Assembly (NCBI RefSeq): GCF_003730295.1
Contig: NZ_QTSZ01000008.1
Location: forward strand, 1-64,000
Direction of reading: 5' to 3'
DNA from: Ornithinibacillus gellani
GTDB lineage: Bacteria > Bacillota > Bacilli > Bacillales > Amphibacillaceae
DNA: 64,000 bases
In this document: in pieces, positions 57,601-64,000 of the stretch
Position numbering within the stretch: the stretch's first letter is position 1
Layout: each line of letters starts with the position of its first letter
Made by a program: the position numbers and the translations under genes
The notes under the pieces: model-generated
What the model was told of the DNA's origin: nothing
Database searches by the model: none
The model's input: only the letters and a program-made list of their open reading frames with translations

Positions 57601-58028
57601 TTTTGCTTATCCTCCTCTTCTTTCATAAACATATTGTAAATTCCCTGTTCCTTCATCTCTTGCGCAATTACTGGGTCATCCAATATCGATTGCCGTTCTT
57701 CCTCTATATCGAAATGAAGTTGTTTATACACATTTTCCAGTTCATCACTTGTATTTGGAACTTCATTTAAGGTTCGCTTTGGCTTAAATAGCAGCGTATT
57801 TATAAATAAAGCAATTAAGCTGCCCGCTATCCCTAATAATAAAGCATAGGATTTCACCATTTCCGCTGGCGCGATTGAAGGGAAAACTTGTTTACCAATA
57901 AAATATCCGATTAAACTAAAAGACACACTTATCGTAATCGTCATGATTAAATGCTTACCATAAACCGTGTCACCTATTACTTCCACATAAGTCCTATTTT
58001 TGTCATGATCTATCTTTTCTTCTGTCAT
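57597..58028 (-). CDS. small TctB-like membrane subunit
   Basis: 143 residues: hydrophilic N-terminus, two to three helices (about 29-48 and 64-84) and a charged ~55-residue C-terminal tail. The family assignment rests mainly on its coupled position (ATGA overlap) upstream of the TctA-like gene. AAGGAGG lies 12 bp before the ATG. Confidence 0.6.
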   Translation of the reverse strand: MTEEKIDHDKNRTYVEVIGDTVYGKHLIMTITISVSFSLIGYFIGKQVFPSIAPAEMVKSYALLLGIAGSLIALFINTLLFKPKRTLNEVPNTSDELENVYKQLHFDIEEERQSILDDPVIAQEMKEQGIYNMFMKEEEDKQK

Positions 58029-58281
58029 GTTGCATCCGTACCTCCTTCAAACTGTTTGGGGTTTGTCCCAATTGCCCTTTCTGTGTTAGACTTAATAATG
58101 GTTTTTCATGAAATATAAGCATTGTCTTCTTTTTCAAGCTAATTATTCAACAAGGTTGAATATTGAGAAACTTTGTTGAATTGTATATTTTTAGACTTTA
58201 TTGCGGACATTATCGATTATAAACATTTTGCTTGGTGAAATGCTAGTCCTAACATGAATAAAAATAAATTATGAATATTAA

Positions 58282-58322
58282 AAAAGTGGGACAATCAGGG
58301 TTTAGCCCTGTGTCCCACTTTT
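58282..58322 (-). terminator. terminator of the sulfur-compound operon
   Basis: AAAAGTGGGACA / TGTCCCACTTTT with inner CAGGG/CCCTG. On the minus strand TTTTTTAAT follows. Includes the stop of the FMN reductase gene. Between 58029 and 58281 I see no gene. Confidence 0.85.
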
Positions 58323-58861
58323 ATTGGTTCATCTTGATGTCCTTGTATTTTTCCTAAAAAGTATGCTAGTTGTCTCTCTGTTCGCTGTCGCAAGTTTTCG
58401 TTTACTATCAATTTATCCGCTGTTTTATCTATATCACTATCCTGGAAGTATAGTCCTTTCAAATTATGTCCTTTTACAGTAGCTATTAATGGTTTTAAAG
58501 CATATTCCAATGCAAGTAAATGTGATGTGCTTCCACCTGTCATGACTGGTAAGACATAGGTATCTTTTAAAATATCTGGTGGCAATAGATCAAATAGTGC
58601 TTTTAGCACACCAGAATAGGAAGCTTTATATACTGGTGATCCAATAATAACACCATCCGCTGCTTCTAATTCTGTTGCAATTGCTTTTATTTTATCATGG
58701 TTAAAGTTGGCAGAAAGTAATACTTCTGCCTCCACGTCTTTAACAGATAAGTGTTTTACGGCAAATCCTTGTTGTTCAGCCCTTCTTCCCAAATAGTAAA
58801 GCATTTGTTCCGTTCTTGATAAAGCGGAAGGACTTCCCGAAAAAATCACAATGTACTTCAT
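58295..58861 (-). CDS. NADPH-dependent FMN reductase (SsuE-like)
   Basis: 188 residues, flavodoxin-like. FSGSPSALSRTEQM at the N-terminus, then GSPVYKASYSGVLKALFDLLPP, the SsuE/MsuE signature, and VMTGGSTSHLLALEYALKPL. Supplies reduced FMN to the two-component monooxygenases in the operon (YtnJ-like, YtmO-like). Last gene of the operon. Confidence 0.9.
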   Translation of the reverse strand: MKYIVIFSGSPSALSRTEQMLYYLGRRAEQQGFAVKHLSVKDVEAEVLLSANFNHDKIKAIATELEAADGVIIGSPVYKASYSGVLKALFDLLPPDILKDTYVLPVMTGGSTSHLLALEYALKPLIATVKGHNLKGLYFQDSDIDKTADKLIVNENLRQRTERQLAYFLGKIQGHQDEPIKVGHRAKP

Positions 58862-58884
58862 TGCTTTCCCCCTTTCCAGCTTAT

Positions 58885-59151
58885 TTAGTTGTTCAATACT
58901 ACGGCTAATGCCTTTTCAACATATTCAATGCCCACTTCAGTAACTGCTTTATACACATTATTTTGACCTATCTCAACGACTGGAACATGCCGGATGCCAT
59001 ATTTTATTGCTAATATATCCCTTCGATCATCATGATGCGTTACATCAATGATTTGATACGATAAGCCCTTTTCTTCTAGATATGATCTAATTTCATCACA
59101 GTAGCTGCAACCTACTTTTGACCAGACGATTATTTCCTGTTTACTTTCCAA
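58885..59151 (-). CDS. ytnI: glutaredoxin-like protein (YtnI-like)
   Basis: About 88 residues with thioredoxin fold: EIIVWSKVGCSYCDEIRSYL, CxxC as CSYC, and a cis-Pro in HVPVVEIG. In B. subtilis ytnI (cmoI) lies beside ytnJ in the tcy/cmo operon. TTG at 59151 has GAGGG six bases upstream; an ATG at 59169 is an alternative with a weaker site. Confidence 0.8.
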   Translation of the reverse strand: MESKQEIIVWSKVGCSYCDEIRSYLEEKGLSYQIIDVTHHDDRRDILAIKYGIRHVPVVEIGQNNVYKAVTEVGIEYVEKALAVVLNN

Positions 59152-59196
59152 CCTTATCCCTCGCTTCATTATATTTCTCTTTTAAAACTGTTCAAT

Positions 59197-60525
59197 TCAA
59201 AGAGAAGGCTTTGTTTTTTTCTGGTAACGATTTTCTTTAAATGAAAGCCCTAAGTTACCACGCAATGTGCCTTTTTGGTAGCTTGGATCAACATAACCCT
59301 TTTCTATTAAGATTGGTATCACATGTTGGAGGAAGTCATCGTATTGTTGACCTAAAACATGCATACTAATCACAAATCCATCGGCCGCTTCTTTATCTAT
59401 CCATTCCATCATTTTGTCTGCAACTTGTTCATACGTACCAAAAAATTCACTTTTTGGTGTTGCCACACGTAAAGCAACTTCTCTAAGCGTTAAACCTTCC
59501 TCTCTTGCCAGCCGTTTAATTTCATCCGTAGTCGACTGAAAGCTGTTCCTGCCAACTTCCCCTATATCGGGAAATGGTTCATCAAGTGGAAATGGTGTAA
59601 AATCAAAATGATCAAAGTAACGTCCTAAATAATGTAATGCTTCCTTTATATGAATCAAATGTTTTATTTCTTGATATGTTGCTTGAGCTTCTTCTTCTGT
59701 TGCCCCAATTATTGGAGATAATGCAGGCAATATTACTATTTCTTCTCTGCTCCTGCCATGTTTAGCAGCTTGGGTCTTTACGGAGCGGTAATATTCTTGA
59801 GCCTCTGCTAAAGTCGTTTTATTAGTGAAAATTGCTTCCCCGTGTTTGGCAGCAAAACGGATTCCTGTCTTAGATGCACCTGCCTGAAAAATAACGGGCT
59901 GGCCTTGAATGGAACGTGCAATATTTAACGGCCCTTGTACATTAAAAAACTCTCCCCGATGATTTAAACGATGCATTTTATCAACAGAAAAAAACTCCCC
60001 TGTTTCACGATTTCGGACAAATGCATCATCCTCCCAGGAATCCCATAATCCTTTTGCTACCTCTACATATTCGTCCGCCATTTGATATCGTAAGGCATGT
60101 GCTGGATGATTCCCTTTATTAAAGTTTGCCGCACTTCCTTCAAGTGGAGATGTGACGACATTCCAGCCCGCACGCCCATTTGATATATGATCTAATGAAG
60201 CGAATTGACGTGCAATATTAAAAGGCTCACTATAGGTGGTGGATACAGTTCCGACCAATCCTATCTTTTGGGACACAGTTGCAAGTGCTGATAACAATGT
60301 GATTGGTTCAAAACGATTTAAAAAGTGGGGAATCGATTGCTCGTTAATATGAAGTCCATCTGCAATAAACACAAAATCCAGTCCCGCCTGTTCAGCTTTT
60401 TGGGTTATATTGATATAATGGCCTAGATTAATACTGCCATCTGCAGGCACATCTTCTGATTTCCAGGAATTCATATGACCGCCTGGCCCTTGAATGAGAA
60501 TGCCCAGCTTCATTTTCTTTGACAT
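59197..60525 (-). CDS. ytnJ: flavin-dependent monooxygenase (NtaA/SnaA/DszA family, YtnJ-like)
   Basis: 442 residues, luciferase-like FMNH2-dependent monooxygenase. Family motifs: GINLGHYINI-like start, VFIADGLHINEQ, FASLDHISNGRAGWNVVTS and QAGASKTGIRFAAKHGEAIF. In B. subtilis YtnJ (CmoJ) is implicated in breaking down alkylated cysteines. Needs reduced FMN from the adjacent reductase. Confidence 0.88.
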   Translation of the reverse strand: MSKKMKLGILIQGPGGHMNSWKSEDVPADGSINLGHYINITQKAEQAGLDFVFIADGLHINEQSIPHFLNRFEPITLLSALATVSQKIGLVGTVSTTYSEPFNIARQFASLDHISNGRAGWNVVTSPLEGSAANFNKGNHPAHALRYQMADEYVEVAKGLWDSWEDDAFVRNRETGEFFSVDKMHRLNHRGEFFNVQGPLNIARSIQGQPVIFQAGASKTGIRFAAKHGEAIFTNKTTLAEAQEYYRSVKTQAAKHGRSREEIVILPALSPIIGATEEEAQATYQEIKHLIHIKEALHYLGRYFDHFDFTPFPLDEPFPDIGEVGRNSFQSTTDEIKRLAREEGLTLREVALRVATPKSEFFGTYEQVADKMMEWIDKEAADGFVISMHVLGQQYDDFLQHVIPILIEKGYVDPSYQKGTLRGNLGLSFKENRYQKKTKPSL

Positions 60526-60546
60526 TTTTTCACTTCCTTTTCTGTA

Positions 60547-61341
60547 TTATTCTTCATCCTCCAGTAAATCCACCCCGAAATACTCCATAGAAATCTCTGA
60601 GAACCTCCCGTTTTTTTTCAAAGCTTTTGCTGCCTGATTGAGATCTGAGATTAAAACATCATTTTCTTTTGTTTTTTTAAATGGCATTGCCACCGGCTGG
60701 CTGCCAAATGGTTCTGCAACAATGCGTAAAGGAAGACCTTTCTTGCTAATTTGTGCCATGATCTGCTCTCTGCCAAATACAAATCCTTCCACTTTACCTG
60801 ATGCTACGTCCGTGTAGACGACATCACTCGATTCATACGTTATAAGCTCGTATTCTACATCTGGATAATGTTCCTTTAATACATTTTCAAAATTTGTGCC
60901 CATGATGCTAGCGATTTGTTTTCCATTTGTATCTTCAATTGTTTTTAGCGTCGTGTTATTTTCTGCCGTAGCTATCACCGCTTTAGAACTGTAGTAAGGA
61001 TCTGTAAATTGATAATCCTTTCCTCTTTCAGCAGTTGCAGCAAAATTGGAAGCTGTATCTATTTTTCCAGATTGTAAATTTGCTAACACGCCATTCCAAT
61101 CCGTTAGCACCCATTCTATTTCATAACCTGCTTCCTTAATAATCGCTTTAATGATATCTGCACTAAATCCTTTCATTTCACCGTCTTCCTTATAAGACGT
61201 GGGAAAACCATCTGGTGTTGCTCCTACTCTGATAATCTTCTTCCCGGAAGCACCAGCAACATCTTTATCCTTTCCATTCTCACCACAACCAGCAGCAAAG
61301 CCTAACAATAATACAATGAGAAATAACAACAGCTTTTTCAT
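60547..61341 (-). CDS. amino-acid ABC transporter substrate-binding lipoprotein (TcyJ/K-like)
   Basis: 264 residues. Signal peptide with lipobox FAAGC (about residue 19), then a type 3 solute-binding fold: GFSADIIKAIIKEAGY, LQSGKIDTASNF, RGKDYQFTDPYY, IASIMGTNFENVLKE. Expected to bind cystine or S-substituted cysteines outside the membrane. Single copy, whereas B. subtilis has TcyJ and TcyK. Confidence 0.9.
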   Translation of the reverse strand: MKKLLLFLIVLLLGFAAGCGENGKDKDVAGASGKKIIRVGATPDGFPTSYKEDGEMKGFSADIIKAIIKEAGYEIEWVLTDWNGVLANLQSGKIDTASNFAATAERGKDYQFTDPYYSSKAVIATAENNTTLKTIEDTNGKQIASIMGTNFENVLKEHYPDVEYELITYESSDVVYTDVASGKVEGFVFGREQIMAQISKKGLPLRIVAEPFGSQPVAMPFKKTKENDVLISDLNQAAKALKKNGRFSEISMEYFGVDLLEDEE

Positions 61342-61367
61342 TTTTTTCCTCCTTATTTTTCAAAACC

Positions 61368-62039
61368 CTACGTAACATAGGCTTTACTTATTCGTTGTTC
61401 ATACCATCCTTGCAGTTGACTATATAAAAAAGTGATGACCCAATAAATTAATCCCACCGCTAGATAGGCTTCAAAAAAGCGCAAATTTGCAGATGCCATC
61501 ATCTTCCCTTGTGCCAACAATTCCGTAACACCAATCGTAAAAGCTAGGGAAGAATTTTTGATTAAACCGATAAACATATTTCCTGTTGCTGGCAGTGCGT
61601 TTCGAACTGCTTGCGGTAAAACAATTCCTCTCATTGCTTGGGCATAACTCATACCGACAGATGTGGCTGCTTCTGCCTGACCCTTATCCACAGACTCCAA
61701 TCCTGCCCGAAATATTTCAGCTAAATAGGATGAGGTATTTAGGCTAAAAGCAATAATTGCCGCTACTCCTGCCCCGACTTCATTCAATACTGGAAAGATT
61801 TGTGGAAGCCCAAAATAAATCATTAACAGTTGTACAAGCACCGGTGTCCCTCTAAAAAATGAAATGTATACTTTTGCTAATGAAAGTAAGACAGGTACTT
61901 TATTTACTAGAATGATAGATAGCATAACGCCAATTATGATCGCAATCCCCATCGAAACAACTGTTAAATATAAAGTGATAGGCACATAATGTAGTAATTC
62001 CGGGATAATTTGCAGTACGTAACGAAAATCAATATCCAA
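61368..62039 (-). CDS. amino-acid ABC transporter permease (TcyL/M-like)
   Basis: 223 residues, five helices, HisM type. EAA loop GQAEAATSVGMSYAQAMRGI followed by VLPQAVRNALP. Probably forms a homodimer here, as only one permease gene is present (B. subtilis has TcyL and TcyM). Confidence 0.9.
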   Translation of the reverse strand: MDIDFRYVLQIIPELLHYVPITLYLTVVSMGIAIIIGVMLSIILVNKVPVLLSLAKVYISFFRGTPVLVQLLMIYFGLPQIFPVLNEVGAGVAAIIAFSLNTSSYLAEIFRAGLESVDKGQAEAATSVGMSYAQAMRGIVLPQAVRNALPATGNMFIGLIKNSSLAFTIGVTELLAQGKMMASANLRFFEAYLAVGLIYWVITFLYSQLQGWYEQRISKAYVT

Positions 62040-62066
62040 GGAAATTCCTCCTCTCTTAATAGGTAA

Positions 62067-63068
62067 TCAGTTTCTGACCTTACCCTTTTTGGTTAGCTTA
62101 CTTAATAACGCAAAAGATTGAAGACGCTTTGCTTCATTTCGTATTGGTGTGTGAATGATAAATTCATCTATTTGGTGGGTAGCTGCTAAATAATCGATCT
62201 TCGTTTTCACAGATTCTAAGCTGCCCGCAATCATCTCAACTGTCTGTTCCTCGACTTTAAAGGATTCATTTGTCTGGTCACGATATATTTCGATTTGTTT
62301 TACAGACTGGACCGATATCGAACGCCCACTTTCGGTATGGATTTTATATATTTTATAATCTGCCGCTTCCTGTTCAGCTTCTTCCTGCGTTGGAGCTGCA
62401 AAAACTGCTATTGCAATCATAAACTTGCCCGCTGGATAAATCACTCGATATTCCTGCAACGTTTTCTGAAGATGATCCTTTTGACTGTTTAAGAAATATG
62501 CATAGACGAAATTCGTTTTCTGTTCTGCTGCAAGCCGTGCGCTATTTGGACTGGCACCCAATAAAAATACTGGAAGTTCTTCCTTTGGTCTTGGTAATGC
62601 TTTTGCCCCGTATAATGGATGGTGTTCCGGCAATGTATCCAGTATCAGCTGATTGAGTACTGCAAATCGCTCAGCAAATTCAATATCACTGCCGACCCCA
62701 TAACGTAATGCTCTTGTTGAATAGGAAAAACCACCTGGCGCTTTTCCTATTCCAAGTTCAACTCTCCCAGGTGAAAGTAATGTTAGCTGTTGAAAATCTT
62801 CTGTTACCTTGTATGGACTATAATGCTGAAGCATCACACCACCAGAGCCAAGCTTAATGGTGGTGGTTTTTGCTAATAAATGAGAGATTAGTACTTCTGG
62901 TGATGTACCAGCAAGATTCTGGGATTGATGATGTTCTGCCACCCAAAAACGTTCATAACCCCACTGCTCCGCTTTTTGTGCCAAATGAATGGTACTTTGC
63001 AAAGCATCTTCTGCCGACTTTCCTGCAAATATTGGACTTTGATCCAATATTCCTAATTGGTATCCCAC
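62067..63068 (-). CDS. ytmO: luciferase-like monooxygenase (YtmO-like)
   Basis: 333 residues from GTG 63068 (AAGGAGG eight bases upstream; an ATG at 63074 is too close). LLM-class barrel: WVAEHHQSQNLAG, LGSGGVMLQHYSPYKVTEDF, PGRVELGIGKAPGG, LLGASPNSARLA. In B. subtilis YtmO (CmoO) is in the same operon. Precise substrate unknown. Confidence 0.85.
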   Translation of the reverse strand: MGYQLGILDQSPIFAGKSAEDALQSTIHLAQKAEQWGYERFWVAEHHQSQNLAGTSPEVLISHLLAKTTTIKLGSGGVMLQHYSPYKVTEDFQQLTLLSPGRVELGIGKAPGGFSYSTRALRYGVGSDIEFAERFAVLNQLILDTLPEHHPLYGAKALPRPKEELPVFLLGASPNSARLAAEQKTNFVYAYFLNSQKDHLQKTLQEYRVIYPAGKFMIAIAVFAAPTQEEAEQEAADYKIYKIHTESGRSISVQSVKQIEIYRDQTNESFKVEEQTVEMIAGSLESVKTKIDYLAATHQIDEFIIHTPIRNEAKRLQSFALLSKLTKKGKVRN

Positions 63069-63096
63069 AATCATTCCCTCCTTATTTACATGCTTT

Positions 63097-63891
63097 TTAC
63101 TGTACCAATTCCTTTATATAATCCATTGGATAGACTGCATCCATTCGCTCAGAGGTATTTCTATGAAACTCCCTTAAAAACTGCTTCGTTCTCTCCTGTT
63201 TTGGGAAATCAAAAATTTCTTCTGGTGTTCCTTTTTCGACAATCACGCCATCTGCCATAAAAATGACTTGATCAGCAATCTCACGAGCAAAATTCATTTC
63301 ATGTGTCACAATAAGCATCGTTTTATTATTATTTGCAATCTTAGTAATAACTCGCAATACTTCCCCAACCCACTCGGGGTCCAGTGAGGAGGTTGGTTCA
63401 TCAAAAAGAATGGCATACGGGTTTACAGCAAGTGCTCTTGCAATTCCTACCCTTTGCTGTTGTCCACCAGACAGGGCAATAGGATATTGATTTTCTTTTT
63501 CTAAGACTCCGACTTGTTTTAGTAATTCTCTTCCTTTCTTTTCTGCAGCCTCTTTCTTTATTTTCTTGGATACAATTAAGCCATGTGTCACATTTTCTAG
63601 CACTGTTTTATTTTTAAATAAATTGTAATGCTGGAACACCATAGACGTTTGTAATCGCAGTTGATTTACTGTAGTTCGATTGGATTGTTTCGCATGCACT
63701 GCTGCTTCACCAATTTTGATATATCCAGAATCAGGTTGTTCCAAAAAATTCAAGCAACGAAGAAGTGTCGATTTTCCAGATCCCGATGGACCAATAATGG
63801 CTACCACTTCCCCATCATTTACCTGGAAACTGATGCCTTTTAAAACTTCCGTATCTTTATAGCTCTTCCGTATATTTGATACGCTGATCAT
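63097..63891 (-). CDS. tcyN: amino-acid ABC transporter ATPase (TcyN-like)
   Basis: 264 residues. Walker [11 protein letters not shown]-loop MVFQHYNLF, signature [15 protein letters not shown], Walker [13 protein letters not shown], and H-loop [11 protein letters not shown] 63891 has AAGGGTGG six bases upstream. First gene of the operon, ahead of ytmO-like, permease and binding protein. Confidence 0.93.
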   Translation of the reverse strand: MISVSNIRKSYKDTEVLKGISFQVNDGEVVAIIGPSGSGKSTLLRCLNFLEQPDSGYIKIGEAAVHAKQSNRTTVNQLRLQTSMVFQHYNLFKNKTVLENVTHGLIVSKKIKKEAAEKKGRELLKQVGVLEKENQYPIALSGGQQQRVGIARALAVNPYAILFDEPTSSLDPEWVGEVLRVITKIANNNKTMLIVTHEMNFAREIADQVIFMADGVIVEKGTPEEIFDFPKQERTKQFLREFHRNTSERMDAVYPMDYIKELVQ

Positions 63892-63959
63892 AAACATCCA
63901 CCCTTCCATTTTATATTTAAGTATTCCTAGTTGTTTACTCAGAATTGAAAATTGAATAA

Positions 63960-63992
63960 ATTATAGCACCTATTCAAATAACTTACAATAGG
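63960..63992 (-). promoter_or_regulatory. promoter of the sulfur-compound operon with overlapping dyad
   Basis: On the minus strand TTGTAA (63983-63988), 17 bp, TATAAT (63960-63965). A dyad CCTATT-N12-AATAGG (63969-63992) overlaps the -35. In B. subtilis this operon is activated by the LysR-type YtlI and its regulator is under CymR control, so either a LysR-type site or another operator is possible. Confidence 0.55.
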
Positions 63993-64000
63993 CAAATAGA

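Overview
The window is a low-GC Firmicute chromosome segment with no ribosomal RNA, tRNA, phage or insertion-sequence genes. Gene content and order closely follow the Bacillus subtilis ysgA/sspI, ysd-rplT-infC-thrS, dnaBI-gapB-polA-phoPR-mdh-icd-citZ and pyk-pfkA-accAD-dnaE-ytrHI blocks. Spore genes (sspI, ytrH, ytrI, ytvI, ytxC), a menaquinol oxidase operon and many TTG/GTG starts behind strong Shine-Dalgarno sequences point to an endospore-forming Bacillaceae member. An Oceanobacillus/Virgibacillus-like genus is my inference, not something the sequence proves.

Layout. 1-1.4 kb: a possible clipped gene, an rRNA/tRNA methyltransferase (ysgA) and the spore protein sspI. 1.6-6.4 kb: a four-gene operon behind a near-consensus sigma-A promoter, encoding a membrane-anchored extracytoplasmic protein, two ABC-2 permeases and one ABC ATPase. 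6.4-10.4 kb: lytic transglycosylase, M42 peptidase, dUTPase, ysdB (with a sigma-W type promoter), a TVP38/TMEM64 protein and ysdA. 10.4-14.5 kb: infC-rpmI-rplT with an attenuator leader and an AUU start codon, then thrS with a T-box leader. 14.5-25 kb: ytxC, dnaI, dnaB, nrdR, a conserved small protein, gapB with two CcpN-type operators, coaE, mutM, polA and an unlisted 39-residue protein. 25-40.4 kb: phoPR, a MaoC protein, the citZ-icd-mdh TCA operon, ytvI, fxsA, pyk, pfkA, accDA, a FadR-like regulator and an NADP-malic-enzyme gene with a FadR-like palindrome at its promoter. 40.4-50 kb: dnaE, ytrHI, nrnA, ytpI, ytoI, a prepilin peptidase and ytkL. 50-50.65 kb: a tandem array of a 157-bp structured repeat. 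50.9-58 kb: pspA (sigma-W type promoter), qoxABCD with a Rex-like box, and a TctA/TctB-like pair. 58.3-64 kb: a seven-gene operon for uptake and oxidative breakdown of a sulfur compound, resembling the B. subtilis ytm/ytn (tcy/cmo) operon.

How it works together. Much of the window is core carbon and energy metabolism with visible regulatory sites: CcpN at gapB, cre-like sites at citZ and the MaoC gene, a probable FadR-type operator at the malic-enzyme gene, and a Rex-like site at qox. Envelope stress is represented by ysdB and pspA, which share the same promoter spacing.

Most unusual feature: four head-to-tail copies (156-157 bp) of a repeat at 50027-50653, plus a diverged fifth copy of the same length in the opposite orientation at 24887-25043 that starts at the phoR stop codon. 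All copies can fold into the same two hairpins, a 44-base core is unchanged between the distant copies, and at least one stem pair changes in a compensatory way. This looks like a mobile or structured-RNA repeat family.
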